Source: Saussurea involucrata (lineage: Eukaryota; Streptophyta; Magnoliopsida; Asterales; Asteraceae). From it: a stretch of DNA of 64,000 bases. The DNA lies in contig CM066312.1 of the NCBI GenBank assembly GCA_033807775.1, positions 23,533,696 through 23,597,695 of the forward strand, in the 5' to 3' direction. The position numbers and the translations under genes are program-made. The notes below the pieces were generated by a model. That model was not told where the DNA came from. It was given only the letters and a program-made list of their open reading frames with translations, and made no database searches. Position 1 is the first letter of the stretch. Each line of letters starts with the position of its first letter. This document shows, in pieces, positions 32,812-46,601 of the stretch.

Positions 32812-35092
32812 TGTAACACCCTCAAATTTGGAAAGAGAAACTAATTTAAAATTTTCAATAGTACATCAAATAAAGGATAGAACCCCATTCTACAAATCAA
32901 TACTTGAAATACCTCAAATCGAATTCTAGATGTAACCTCAACAAATAATAAGTCAAGTCTTATATAGAGACTAAATAAAAGCAGGTGTTACTAAACCCAT
33001 TAATAATTGCTATCTCCAAATGTACGGAATAAACATGGAACCAAACCTAATACTCACACAAAATACAATAGGATTTAAATTCAATTACCAGAACATGAGA
33101 ATAATTCATTTATTTCAAAACCTTGATATATGGAGGGGATCCAATAAGTCAAAGACATAAAATGCGGTTACTCGCCAAAACCCAAACAATATTAAAGCAT
33201 GAATACTAAAATATCTGAAAATAATGTTTAACAACAGTGGGGAGACCCGTATCCGTTGATAGTGAAGGAAACACATAAGTATGACAGTCATACAACGTTG
33301 ATCGCATAACACTTCACGACTTAAGGTCTAAATGTCCCAACGACCCATTAACAAGTTTCACCTTAAGAGTTGGTTGGCCTTAGTGTTTATTCCCACAAAT
33401 TCAACCTCAAGGCCCGACACAGTTAAGGACTACCTCCAAGGCATTACCCCATGCGGCGGAGGTCCTTGTGCCCACCTCCAAGGTAGCACTTCTAGACTCA
33501 ACCCTCCTAATATCTACTTGAAAAGTTTAAGGTCATGAAACATGAGTCCGGGAATCTAGATCCACAATGATGATAATTAATGTTGCCACATGTAATATAA
33601 CATGATATGCAATGTGGGAAGATCAACACATGTAGAAGATATGCACATGACAATGTTATGTAACAAAAATATATACCTACACAAGTAATGATCTTCTACA
33701 TGTCAAGCAAACATACTAAATAGAATCTTGATGTAAAGCATGGTCTCAATAACTCCCTACAAACATAGAAACAATAGTTAAGCAAATAAACATGAAGAGT
33801 ACTAAAAGTTAAAGAATTAAGAATTATCTAAATACCGAAATAGTTGTTCCAAGTAGACGGATAATGGATTTGGATAGTCTTGAAACTTTATGAAATAAAA
33901 AATGGAATAAAAGCAAGATGAGGGATAATAAAGATGCTGGAAATATGAAAGAATCACATTATAACACAATTATAAAGGGAACACGATTATTAAGAGGAGA
34001 CAAAATCAAGAACGACATAAAGACCAAAATTTTACAGTGATCATGAGCAATGCTTGCCATTTTAGTAAATATATCATACATAAGGTAGATGAATTGACTA
34101 TCAACTATAATGCAGAGAGGCGATGGAAGTATCATCAAAGAAAAGTTTGCATAAAGCAATAACAATAGAAAAAAGCAGGGTGGAAGCTCATTGCAAACAA
34201 CAAATTGAAATTTCTAATTAGACATGAAAAGGTCTATGACATTTTCTTTCATGAAATGGTATGGACATTTGAAAATTAAAGGCATCTGTAAGAAACATTT
34301 GAAATAGAGGTGTCATAATAAAAAGAAACAAAAACAAAACACTTTATAACACTTCCGATGTTATTCAATTGATGTAAGTAACACCACCACAATAGAAATG
34401 CATTTATCAATATCATGACTGCCTTAATGATAAACACACACAAAGTAGGAAAGCAAGTAAGTGAGAATCAAAAAGCTCACATGACTGAAACAAAATCAAA
34501 ACCTTCAAATTCCATTTGCTACTTGCAAGTTGATCAGTGAGAGAAGATGAAAATGCACTGTCATCAACACCAATACATATTTAACACTTTTTGTCTTTCC
34601 ACAAACTATTTCATGCCAAAATTCCTGCACTTTAATATCCACGAGCAAAACCTTGTTCACCATTTTCTCATAGTCACGGAATCTATAATTTCTGTTGAAT
34701 GAAAATTATTACTCATTCTAAATAAAGATCACGTACTTACGACTAATATATCAATATCATATGGGAACCCACCTTCCACTCATGAAGAAGTTGACCTTAA
34801 AAAACGAACTTTCTCAAAACTATACCAGCGAGATCTAAAGCAGTCAAAGGCAAAACTATCTTGCATATACTTGAAAAGACAATGATTCAAGAGAAACATA
34901 TGTGACACACCGCGTCTTGCAGTAGGAGATCGAAAACATGAAATTGGAGAGAACCCTGATGCACAAGGTAAAGGTACGACAAATTAAAAAATATGCTACA
35001 ACTACATAGCGACCACCATTGCCAGAATGCCATAAACAATAATGGAATATGAAATAATTTACAGGAACCTAAAGTCAAAATTCATAAGGCTA
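32812..35092 (-). repeat. Long gypsy LTR (relic R1, minus orientation)
   Basis: On the minus strand it ends GGTGTTACA beside the primer-binding site. Its 33230-33540 part matches, inverted, 57220-57540 of the plus-strand LTR (shared blocks include GACCTCCGCCGC and GGGAATAAACACTAAGG). The outer end is obscured at 35093 by the next LTR. No coding sequence was found in these 2.3 kb. Confidence 0.65.
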
Positions 35093-35219
35093 TGTAACAC
35101 CCCGATTTTTGGAACTTTTCGCACTTCACTTTAGCCGACGGGCACCTGGAGTTTAAAAATGCGATTTTCACCCATTTCAACCCTATTTCACTTCCCCACT
35201 TCTTCCCTTCATCCCTTTC

Positions 35220-36185
35220 TGTTGGTCCCGAAGGGCTATACAAGTTTGTAGAAGGGGGGGGGGGTTGAATACAAACACCCAGATTTTACTTTTCTAAATT
35301 GTTTATTGATAAATCATTAACAATTTACAGCTTGTTGCGGAACAAGATTAAGGATAAACCTAAATATAAACAAGTTGGAACACTAAGTTTCTTGCACTAA
35401 GAAAGAGAAGGAAATTACTAATAATAACCTATCTCAATATAAGAAAGATGACTTGTCCAGAGTTAGCAAGTGCTTCAAAAATGAAGCTGGAGTCCTTCTT
35501 ATATACTGCATGCATTTAATGCATGGCAGTTTACACTTTACACGTGGCAGCAGCTCATTGGTTGTATGTCATTGACCTTTGTAACAACCTTAGTAGCCGC
35601 ATGTTTGAACAGTGTAGTATCAGAGTGGTTGTACGATTTCAGACAATAAGGAGGTTCTTTTCTGATATATCGTACGGAGTCGTGCAAGGGTGGTTAAGAA
35701 AAAAGTACTTTGTACGGAGGACTTCATGATCAGCTTTTCGTTGATTCAGCGCTTTACCATTGTTTATCAGCGAATGATAAAGTTCAGCGATAGCTAAAGT
35801 CTTGTACTTGATACTTCACGTTGAGTAGACAAATCTGAATCTTCGTTGATCCGCATCAGTTCATTAGGAGACTTGTCGCTGGTTCTTGAGCTTGATCTTT
35901 GACTTCAGCGTAGAACCTATGTTGACGTGAAACTTGTCTTCAGAGATCATAAGTAAACAACTAACTTATCAGCGATCACCATAAGGACTGAACAGACTCA
36001 GAGCATTATGGTGAACAGTGTTTGCTGAATGTTTAATCTAAAGAGCGAGAGTTCCTATCAGTGGTACTGTAAGATCTTAGTACTTATCAGCGATAGTGAA
36101 ACTCTGATACATATTGTTTACTTATAATTTTCACTAAGTATATAAGAGAGGGTCATTATCAAATCACTGAGGGTTTGGATCAACA
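35220..36185 (-). repeat. Copia-3 3' LTR (966 bp)
   Basis: It holds a poly-G tract (35258-35269) and several ATCAGCGAT-type motifs. The adjacent minus-strand AAATAGGGGGAGAT is the polypurine tract. Confidence 0.92.
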
Positions 36186-36558
36186 ATCTCCCCCTATTTG
36201 ATTATGACATAGCAATAGAGAAAATTGCTATACAATGAAAACATAAGGATAAAAAGAACTCATAAAATATTTGTCCCTTTTACTGTTTTCGGGGATCTTT
36301 TCTGTACTGATGGAGTAAAGTACTTTCGCTGAAATCTTTCTTTAAACTTCGAATCAGATTACAAAAGGAAGTGGAAAGATTACAAGTACAAGAGAAATAA
36401 ATTACAAGTACAAAAGAATAACTGATACAATAGAAGAATGAGGCGATCCTATCAGTTTATAAAGGTTCTTCCTTAATGAGAAGTTCATCAAGGGTCTTTG
36501 ATGTGGGGATCATCCAGTCAGGGACATTTACTCCTTGATTCCTTTTGTTCAGTGCTTC

Positions 36559-37710
36559 TTAAAAAATCAAGGGTTTAAGATGCCGTGCCTGAATGTCGTT
36601 TTTGAAATCACACCAGTAGATGAGATATTTCAGCTGTTCGATGGGAGTGATGGGAAGCTCAGAGATACGTTGAAAACGTTTTCGTCCATCAGAGTCAATA
36701 AAAAATATCCCATAGGGTTTGCTTATGACTTTCCCAGGGATGAAAGTCTCATCAGGAGGGAGAGATGTGTCAAGTGAAGAAAGGTCAGGTTCTAGACCAA
36801 GGACTTCCTCAAGAGAAAAACCAATACCTGTTTTGTTCCGTATCTGAGGACCTGAGTCTGAAGACTTAGACTTTTTCTTTGCAGAGGCCCTTCTTTTCTG
36901 ATTTGCGAGAGGAGGGGGAGGAGGAATATCCACACAAGAAGATACTAAGTCGATCTGTTTATTTATCAGGTTTTCGAAATGATCCTTGTACTTAGATTGA
37001 GACTTCTGGATGGCTAATTTGATCTCCAACCATTCAGAGAGACCGTACTTCGTGATGGCTTCAGCATAGAATTTTTCGTACTGTCCATTCTCTCTGAATA
37101 TCTCGATTTCAGCGATTGAAACTTTGAGGGTTGATCTTCTAGTGATAAGTACCTTGTTGATTCTGGAAGTTCGATATCTAAAGTGTACCTTTTCTTTGCA
37201 CCAGATTAAAGTAGATTGACACACAGTCCTCTTTTCTTCAACGATCTTCTTGGCGTCTTCCCATAGCTGACGTTAAACTTCGATTGGAATTCTTTTCAGC
37301 TTGGGGTCTTTCACCGATTGTTGAGAAATCTGGATGGCGAGTTCTCTGTCTTTTTTTTCAGCTTCCCTTCTTTCAGCGATTAGACGTTAAGCTCTGAGGT
37401 GATCCTTGTATTCCTTTTGTGAAATTCTGAACTTTGGAGGAATAGAAGGAAGTTGATCACGCTTCAGAATGATTCGCTGATCTTCGAACTTCTTTATCAT
37501 TGCATCTCTCTTTTTCTGATCCTCTTCACTTAGCTTTTGAGGAGCCAAGGAAGGTCTGTTTTTGTGAGAGAGGACCTGTTCTTCAGGTTCATCAGTCTCA
37601 GAGATCAAATCTAAGACCGGGATTATTTCTTCAGCGTTGGGAGCTGGGATTATTGTTGGTGAAGTCGCAGTTGTAGAAACTTCAGCGATATCCTCAAACA
37701 GAGGAGAGGA
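36559..37710 (-). pseudogene. Copia-3 extra ORF, C-terminal part
   Basis: One frame from about 37710 to the TAA at 36559 is broken by two TAA codons (37387 and about 37273), each followed by CGT, as expected from CAA-to-TAA changes. It is Lys/Glu-rich with probable coiled coil (LSEEDQKKRDAMIKKFEDQR), a proline run, a basic KRRASAKKKSK patch and an ending ETFIPGKVISKPYGIFFIDS...CDF. I see no signal peptide or membrane span. I do not recognise an enzymatic domain. A candidate intron (37711-37857) would join it in frame to the upstream part. Confidence 0.6.
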
Positions 37711-37851
37711 CTAGCTGAAACACAACGATCGTACGAGTAGGAACTTGGGTAGAACAGAGATAGAGAAAGAATGTGGTTGTGTATAGAGGTTTTATGGAGA
37801 GGAGAGCTGATAATGTGTATAGATAGAGGAGGGATGTAGTGTAAGGAAGAT

Positions 37852-40184
37852 TTAGTGTACCTGACAAGCTGGCTTTGGAAGCAAGATCGTCAGATTGTCT
37901 TCTTCAGCGAGGCCTTTGTTTTTGCCTTTGTCAGCGTCAGATGCTGAAGGCTTTGTCTTGGTCCGCTCCCCTGAAGGTTCGTTTATCAAGATCCCTTTAA
38001 GAGCTGTAGTCCTCTGAGCAGGCTTGACGATAAAGGAGTCATCATCATCATCATCATCGTCATCATCATCATTCTTTAGAGAAGAGGATGGTTCATCATC
38101 AGATAAGTCGATGGCTTCTTCATCTTCAGCTTCAGATTCAGATTCTTCAGCATCTTCTTCGAGTTGCTCCCCCTCAGATACAGAGGTAAGCTTCTCGGTA
38201 CCCTCAGGGTTTTCATCTCCCTGAGGTCCAGCGGTTGTTTCTTTATTAGTCTTCTCACCCTCTTTAGTAAGGGTAAGGTCTTCAGTCTTCTCCCCCTTGA
38301 TAGATTCATCATGGGGAAGGTCTTCAGAGTTCTTCTCCCCCCCTTCCTCATGATGAGTGGGGGAGGAATGGGATGACTCAGCAGTTGGTTTTGGTTCCCT
38401 GTCTTCTTGGCCAGGGATCCCCATATAATCTCCAATCGCTGCTACTCTGTCTTCTAGGCCAGTAATAGCAGGATTGATCTTCAAAAGTTCAGCACTATCC
38501 GCCATAGTAAAATATGTCGGTGCAGGGGCAGGGGCGGTCATGTTGTTCAGGATCTACTGCATCATTGTCTTCATTGAATTCACGTCAGTCTTCATTGAAT
38601 TGACGTCATTCTTTACAGAACTCATGTCAGTCTTTACTGAACTGACTTCAGTCTTTACAGCAGTCATCTCTCCCTGAAGATTTCCAACCGATGTCTTCAG
38701 CATTGTAAACTCGCTGGACATGCATTGAACTGATGATTTGAGGGAGGTGTAGTCTGTGTAAAGATCATCAATAGGTTTGGCAAAGTCACCAAGAGTTTTA
38801 TCAATCTTCTCCAAATCAGTTTTGGAGTCTTTCTGTTCAACCATTGTCGTCAACTTATTGAGATTCTCTCCAGCGTTTGTTACAGCTGTAGAGTTGTCTG
38901 AGAGAGTTGTGGTGAGACCTGTGAGCTTCGTATCCAGGTTCTTCAGAGAGGCGTTGATGTCTCCCAAATTAGGACCTGTAACATATAAGTAATTATGAAC
39001 AGAGTAAAGCTCAGAAGTTTGGGGTTCAGTTACCGTGTATATGGGTTGGTGTATACCTACAGGAGGATTGATGAATTCGTCAAAACCTCTGTGTCCTGAA
39101 AAGAGTTCCATGTCATCAGCTAGAGTGCGTGTACGCATGGTCATTTCTGAAGGTCCTACATCCATCACTCCTTGAAGAGTATCAGCTTTAACTTCTGGAG
39201 GAATGACGGGTGCTCCAGTGATCGTGGTGAAAACTGGATTAAAGTCCAATGGAGTAGAGAGAGAAGCGAAGGTTGAGAATGTTGGTTGGGTGCGGGGTTC
39301 AGCATTGGATCCGCTGAGAATCACTTCGTCAGTCTGTAGAAAGACTGAAGGAGGTTGGGTAGATTCCAAGTTTATAACCTCAACGTTTAGAGACGCTGAA
39401 GCTGGGATGGAATGGGTGGCTTGTTCAGCTGTGGCAGAGCGTACCACTGAACTTTCCTTCAGCTCTTCGAGATGAGCTGAGGAGTCTTCAGCAAGAGATT
39501 GCTGGGGTTGCTCCTTGGTTTTCTTAGTTCTTTTGGAACTAAGTTGGGTAGAAGAGTGTTTCCTTTTTCTTGAAGGAGAGGAGGTTGCAGCTGGGGTATC
39601 AGCAGTGGGTTTGTCCACTGAAGGAGCTGCAAAAGTAGAAGAAGAAGGAGGATTGAGAAGAGTTAAGAGTGTAGAGAGACGTACCTCGTTTTCCACTGGC
39701 TTGAAGTCGAGTACTTTAGGACCAACCTGAGAGAGTTTCAGGTCTCCTACTTGTGGGTAGTTGTCCTTCAGGCCTGTTTGGAAGACGGCGCTGATGAATC
39801 TAGGATATGGAACCCATGGAGATCGGTCAGCGACGGAGTCTACTCTGAGTACAAGGTCATCATAGATTATCGATGCCCAGTCAATATAAAGACCTTTCAG
39901 CAAAGCATATCCCATTGCTTGCTGAGGTTGAGCGGCTTGATCAGAGGAGCCGGTCTTTGCAGTCATGCAGCTTTTTAAGTGAGCGAAGATGAAGTTCATC
40001 TCGCTGGGCATTTTTGACTTCTTGATGAGGGTCAGCTTCCTCTCAGGCTTCTTGTCCCTCCCAGTTTCCCATACATAGCCCATTGTATCAAAGAATGCAG
40101 TGATGGCTTCCCTATCAGAATGTTTCTTGTGGTCAGGGAAGGGAACAAAAGGTTTTTTTTAGTGGCGATGGGAAGGCTCAGGGC
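37852..40184 (-). pseudogene. Copia-3 extra ORF, middle part
   Basis: After the Gypsy-2 interruption the extra ORF continues with KALSLPIATKK. It shifts frame at an A8 run near 40155 and then runs through MGYVWETGRDKKPE, SEMNFIFAHLKSCM and LLKGLYIDWASIIYDD. A Ser/Thr/Pro-rich region and heptad-like repeats (SSVKTDMSSVKNDVNSMKTD) follow. A TAG at 38554 (CAG-type) interrupts the same frame, which resumes through an acidic region with nine Asp in a row to 37852. The first part resembles retroelement-associated plant proteins of unknown function; no envelope features were seen. Confidence 0.6.
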
Positions 40185-40189
40185 TTTGT

Positions 40190-41721
40190 TGTAACGACCC
40201 CATATCCCAAGTACACAACATATCACACAATGTAACATAAATAGATATAACAAACGAACTTCACATTACATGTACGGTCCAGTAGTCTCTTACAATTGAA
40301 AGAAAACCATATGTAACCCAAATACTGTACTATTTACATGCATAACATTTAACGTTGCAATACAACTGCTAAACAAGTCAAAAGCTTCATCTTAAAGTCC
40401 TTCTCTCTAGCCATCCACCGGTTACTCTACTTACTTGCCCTTACTTGATCCACCAACTGGAATACATATTTTTAAAACAAAATGAGGGTTAGACCTGATG
40501 GTCTAAGTGAGAAACCCCTGTTAGTTTAAAAACCATTTATATAAACTTTATTCATATAAATCACGCAACACAATCGTATACATCCAAATAAACTCACATA
40601 TATTATGCTTCCCCTTTTCATTCCTTCTGGCCATATTAGTGGTAGCAAGCCAACTAATAATATACAACGCTGCACAACATCTACAGCCAAACAACGCTAT
40701 ACAGGTTCTATAGCCAATCACACCGGTCTTAAACCCGGCCAACGTATTATAACACATTTATAATACACATGTAAATATAATACCTCACTATATTATAATT
40801 CACATACGAGCACATAATTATCAACAGTTTCACTCCCAACTCCACACATGTATGTATTCCAGTTAAAAAGTGTTTTGAAAGCAAAACTCACCTGTTTTGG
40901 TTATTTCACACGTTCGTAAGCTTCTTTCAAAACGATCCTATCCCTTACCACGATTCCACGGAATCTGAAACAAGTTAAGATACACAAATTGCTTTACTAA
41001 CCAAATACGTAAAGCCTAACGATTTCCCATCCTCAACTGTTCCATTACACACTGTATTTAACTCACTATCGGGACTACACAGGGTACCGGGACTTATACA
41101 GTACCGAGACTCTTAGTACCGGGAGTTCCTATACCGGAAGTTCATAATACCGGAACTCTCCACTACCGGAAGTCTGTTATACCGGGATTCAACTCTACCG
41201 GGAATTCACACTACCGGGATTCCACACTACCGGGAGTCCATATTACCGGGACTCCATATTACCGGGACTCCACCGGAAGTTGATTATACCGGGATTTCAC
41301 CGGGAGTCCTCAAGAACACAGTCGGTTCTATTTACCCAGAAATCGATTGGAATCCATTCAAGACGTGAAATTAGATACTCTAAACCGAAAGATATCTTCT
41401 ATTCATAATTACAAACACAATATATAAAGGACTTACCTCCAAATTACTTCTTAACCCGATCAATTGAAGCCCTACTCGTACGGTTTCCTCTTTCGCTTTC
41501 TTTCGCCTTCAGAACTCCCGCACACATACACACTCTTTCTATAATTGGATAAAGATACACCTGATAGCCTAAGGTGTATATCAAAAATCAATTTGTACCT
41601 TCTAGACCTTCAACTTCTCATTAATGACGCAAACACCCTTAACTTATATTTTACCCCAAACTTACCCTGAACATCATAAATTATTGTTAAATTATCTAAC
41701 GGACTTACCCTGGGTATTACA
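40190..41721 (-). repeat. Gypsy-2 3' LTR (1532 bp)
   Basis: The plus strand reads TGTAACGACC to GGTATTACA. The adjacent minus-strand TAAGGGGGAGATGA is the polypurine tract. A CCGGGA/TCCGGTA motif array occupies about 41060-41310. Confidence 0.95.
41060..41310 (-). repeat. ACCGGGA/CCGGAA motif array in the Gypsy-2 LTR
   Basis: About 16 occurrences of ACCGGGA, ACCGGAA or CGGGACT occur at 16-22 bp spacing. The other LTR (about 47480-47705) has one CATATTACCGGGACTC unit fewer. Confidence 0.88.
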
Positions 41722-41759
41722 TCATCTCCCCCTTAAAAGAATTCCGTCCCGGAATTCAG

Positions 41760-44700
41760 TTAGGCAAAAAGGTGAGGGTATTTGGCTCTCATTTCCGATT
41801 CAGATTCCCACGTAGCATCTTGACCTTTATGATGTCTCCACTGAACTTTCACTTGTATGACCTCCTTATTCCGCAGCACTTTAACCTTATGATCAACTAT
41901 AGCTTCTGGATCTTCTACATAATTCAGTCTTTCGTCGACTTGTATCTCTGGTAGGGAGACTGCCTGATCTTGAGTAACCAGACACTTTCGGAAGTTTGAC
42001 ACGTGAAATGCATTATGAATCCTGCTCAATTCTGGTGGAAGATCTAATCTGTAAGCTACTTCACCGATCCTTTCTGTGATTGCAAATGGTCCAATATACC
42101 TTGGGCTAAGTTTACCTTGTCGACCAAATCTGATGACTCCTTTCCACGGCGAAACCTTTAACATTACGTAATCCCCAACTTGAAATTCCAACGGCTTTCG
42201 ACGGCGATCAGCGTAACTCTTCTGTCTATCTTGAGCCACTTTCAATCTTTCTCGAATCTGGGTAACCTTATCGGCGGTTAACTGAACTATTTCCGGCCCC
42301 GCTAGCTGTTTTTCTCCCACTTCGTTCCAGCACAGAGGCGTTCGGCATTTCCTACCATACAGTACTTCGAACGGTGCCGCTTGTATACTGGAATGATAAC
42401 TGTTGTTGTAAGCGAATTCGATTAACGGTAAATGCTTATCCCACGATCCCCCAAAATCAACAATGCAAGCCCGGAGCATATCTTCTAAGGTCTGAATTGT
42501 TCGTTCACTCTGCCCATCTGTTTGAGGATGATACGCCGTACTTAACTTTATCTGAGTCCCCATTTCCCTTTGAAAACTTCTCCAAAATCTTGAAGTAAAA
42601 CGACTATCACGATCAGAAATGATCGAGATTGGAATTCCATGTCGAGTTACTATTTCATCAATGTACAACTTAGCTAATCGCTCCATTGAATCGGTTTCCT
42701 TTATCGGTAGGAAGTGTGCAGACTTTGTCAATCTGTCGACGATCACCCAAATAGAATCGAATCCCTTCGGAGTTCTTGGTAGCTTTGTGATAAAATCTGT
42801 GGTAATCTGCTCCCACTTCCACATAGGTATTTCTAGCCGTTGTAGTTGACCAAATGTCTTTTGGTGTTCAATCTTTACTTTCTTACAAGTATCACACCTT
42901 TCCACATACTGAGCAATCCCTCTTTTTATCCCCGACCACCAATAGAATTGCTTTAGGTCTTTATACATCTTGTTTGTACCTGGGTGAATAGAGAAACGGG
43001 ATTGATGGGCTTCTTGTAAAACACGATCACGTAATCCACCCAATCGAGGTACCCACACTCCGTTTCCCAGACACAATAACCCCCGATCATCTTTTACTAG
43101 CAATGCTGACATCCCCGCTAACCTTTCTGATTTCAGATGTTCATCATGATAAGCCTCCGCTTGACACTTCTGCAATTCATCAAATAAGTTGGGTAGGAGT
43201 TCAGTTCGTAGCGAAATAACTTTTATTGTTCCACTCCTTTCTTGACGACTGAGCGCATCTGCCACCACATTCGCCTTTCCCGGGTGATAAAGGATTACAC
43301 AGTCGTAATCATTCAGCAATTCCAACCATCTCCTTTGTCTCATATTTAGTTCCTTCTGATCAAAGAGGTGTTGAAGACTCTTGTGATCAGTATAAATCTG
43401 ACATTTGGAACCATACAGATAATGTCTCCAAATCTTTAATGCGAAGACGACTGCAGCAAGCTCCATATCGTGCGTAGGATACTGCCGTTCATGATCCTTC
43501 AGTTGGCGAGAAGCATAAGCTATAACCTTTCCGCGCTGCATAAGCACACAACCCAATCCCAGTTTAGACGCATCACTGTAAACGACAAAGTCTTCAGAAC
43601 CTTCAGGTAGTGATAGAATCGGCGCGCTACACAGTTTCTCTTTCAATATTCGGAATGCCTCGTCCTGTTCTGCTTTCCATTCAAACTTCAAATTCTTTCG
43701 GGTCAGCTTAGTCGAAGGCGTTGCGATACGAGAGAAGTCTTTTATGAATTTCCGATAGTAGCCGACTAAACCCAGAAAACTACGTACTTCTGTTGCTGTC
43801 TTCAGCTGTTCCCACTTTTCAACTGCTTCTACTTTCATCGGATCGACTTGTATACCTTTCTCAGAAACCACGTGCCCCAGAAATTGTACTTTCCGTAGCC
43901 AGAATTCACATTTAGAAAATTTCGCATACAACTTTTCCTTCTTCAGCAGCTCTAGAATCAAACGAAGGTGCTGCGCGTGCTCTTCCTTGGATCGAGAATA
44001 GATAAGGATATCATCGATAAATACAATTACAAATTTATCGAGATATGGCTTACATACCCGATTCATTAAATCCATAAAGGCAGCTGGAGCGTTAGTCAAT
44101 CCAAATGGCATTACTAAAAATTCATGATGACCATACCTCGTTCGAAAAGCAGTCTTTAAAACGTCTTCTTCTTTAACTTTCAACTGGTGATAACCGGACC
44201 TTAGGTCAATCTTGGAGAAATAGCAAGCTCCAAATAACTGATCAAAGAGATCATCAATTCGGGGTAGCGGATACTTGTTCTTTATCGTGCGCTTATTCAA
44301 TTCTCGGTAGTCAATACACATTCTCATCGACCCATCTTTCTTTTTCACAAATAACACTGGTGCTCCCCACGACGAAGAACTAGGTCTGATGAAGCCTTTA
44401 TCGGATAGGTCTTGTAGTTGTGCCATCATTTCTTTCATCTCTGGAGGTGCCAAACGATACGGTGCACGGGCTACAGGAGTGGCTCCAAGAATCAGGTCTA
44501 TACCGAACTCTACTTGTCTAACAGGCGGAAGACTGTTCAAGTCTTCAGGGAATACTTCAGGGAATTCACTAACGATAGGAATATCTTCCATCCTATTCTT
44601 TTCCGGCTTAATATCTATCACGTAGGCCAAGTAACTCTTACAACCCTTATTAACACACCTACGTGCTTTTAATATTGATATAAGACAAGACCGATGATTC

Positions 44701-46340
44701 CTGCGATCACCATAAATCACTACTGGTCCCCTCCCAGGTAATACAACATTTATTAACTTCTTATCACATACTATATTAGCCTGATTCTCGGCTAACCAGT
44801 CCATTCCCACTACTACGTCAAACTCTATCAGAGTTAAAGGAAACAATCGTATAGGCACTCCACACCCCTCTATACTAATCACACAACTATCAAACACTTC
44901 ACTAACCGACACTTGGTTATCATTTGCAGTATCTACTAATAGAGCATGTTCTAACATTTTAGGTTTCAAACACAGGCAAGCAGCAAATGCAGGAGACACA
45001 AACGATCGGTTTGCACCAGAATCAAATAACACCTTAGCACGTGTAGAGTTTATCAAAAATGTACCTGTGACTACATCCGGAGTTTCCTCCGCTTCTTTCT
45101 CAGTCATTTGAAATGCGCGACCCCTGGTTACTGGCGGTTCCAGTCTTGGTACTACTGGTTTAACAATCACTGGCCTGCCCGATGACCCACCTTGCTGTAT
45201 CCTTCCCCGTGGACAGTTTGACTGAAGATGATCCGGAGAATTGCATAAGAAACATAACCGCGTTACCTTACAATCCTTAATAACGTGTCCAGTCTTCCCA
45301 CACTTATAACATGCTCGTAAATCACCTTGGCAGTTTCCTTGGTGGACACGGTTGTACTTCTGACATGGTCTTTCCGCTGGTCGAAACGGCGGACGGTTAT
45401 CATACCTCTGAAATCGGGACCTCTTCGGATCATATTGTGGTCCTTCCCACTTTCTCTTCCCGATACTTTTATCGCCCACATCTCTTCTAATATCTCGTTC
45501 AACATTCTCCGCGGCATTAACTGCAGCCGAGAAGGTATCGGGTCCTTTTGCAGTCACTAACCTTCTGACTTCTGAGTTCAACCCAAAGATAAACCTTTCT
45601 GTCTTCATCGCCTCCGTAGCAACATAGTATTCTGCAAATCGAGACTTTTACAAAAAGCTATCGGTATAGTCTCGAACGGATAAGTTCCCTTGTTGCAAAT
45701 TCATGAATTCTCCTTCCAGTTGTTTAACGGCTGCCTAGGGACAAAATTGTTCCCTGTAGGCTACCACAAATTCTTCCCAAGAGAGGGTAGAATAAACGTC
45801 AGATCCTTTAGAATGTATAAAAGATTCCCACCAATACAATGCATCTCCTTTTAACATAGCTGCCCCGTACAATACTCTATCTTCATCCGCACACTTGCTT
45901 GTTTTGAAAATGGCTTCAATTTCCTTCATCCATCTCATTGCTTTTACTGGATCCCGATCCCCTGAGTACGTAGGAGGTTTGCAACTAAGAAACATTTTGT
46001 AATCACATTTTCTCATTACCGGTAAGACCGTAGGGGTAATTGGCATCTCCTCTTCATGAGTAGGGTCTGGTCCTTCTGTTTCAGTATTATGAGTTTGGTT
46101 GAACATAGCTTGAATATTGTCTTGTAATCTTCCCATTTCTGCCATTAGATCAGCCCTGGTAATGAAATCCGTACTATTTTGTTGGGTTCTGCCTCCGGCT
46201 CAACCTCCAGCTCTACCTCCAGTTCTACCCCCGACTCTGCCCCCCGTTCTGCCTCCCCTATCCCCGGTTCCTACTGACGGATTAGTTCTGTTTGGATTTC
46301 TTCCTCCTCCTCGATTCGAATTTCTTGTACCGCTGGCTAT
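41760..46340 (-). pseudogene. Gypsy-2 gag-pol polyprotein
   Basis: A single frame of about 1527 codons runs from a start position mutated to ATA (46340) to the stop at 41760. It has nonsense codons at 46202-46200 (TGA), 45737-45735 (TAG) and 45650-45648 (TAA). From 45608 it is open for 1282 codons: two CCHC knuckles (CYKCGKTGHVIKDC, CFLCNSPDHLQSNC), protease DSGANRSFVS, RT FIDDILIYS, RNase H, integrase and a chromodomain-like tail (VKVQWRHHKGQDATWESE). Catalytic motifs are intact, but gag is broken. Confidence 0.95.
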
Positions 46341-46586
46341 TCTTTGGATTTAAACAGGGTTAATATACACATAAGCATATACCCCATATAACAAGGTATT
46401 CCAGTTCAGACATGTACCTGTAAGATCACAATTACACTGGTCAGGTGTAGTATGAAATTACCTTACATGATGTTCCTTCTACCTTTTATACTTAGTATCC
46501 CGAGGTTCTACAATAATAGGGACATCCTACTTCACATGCAGTTTAAGTCTAGGTACAGATACTAATACCTAAATCCCTTAAACTAA

Positions 46587-46599
46587 GGCTCTGATACCA
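46587..46599 (-). other. Gypsy-2 primer-binding site
   Basis: Minus-strand TGGTATCAGAGCC is complementary to initiator tRNA-Met, two bases from the 5' LTR. Confidence 0.93.
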
Positions 46600-46601
46600 T
46601 T

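Noticed and set aside
36559..40184. Calling the Copia-3 extra ORF an envelope gene
   Set aside because: No signal peptide, membrane span or glycoprotein features are visible; position alone is not enough.
40548..40757. 69-residue frame present twice (also 46959-47168)
   Set aside because: It is duplicated only because it lies in both Gypsy-2 LTRs; no gene evidence.
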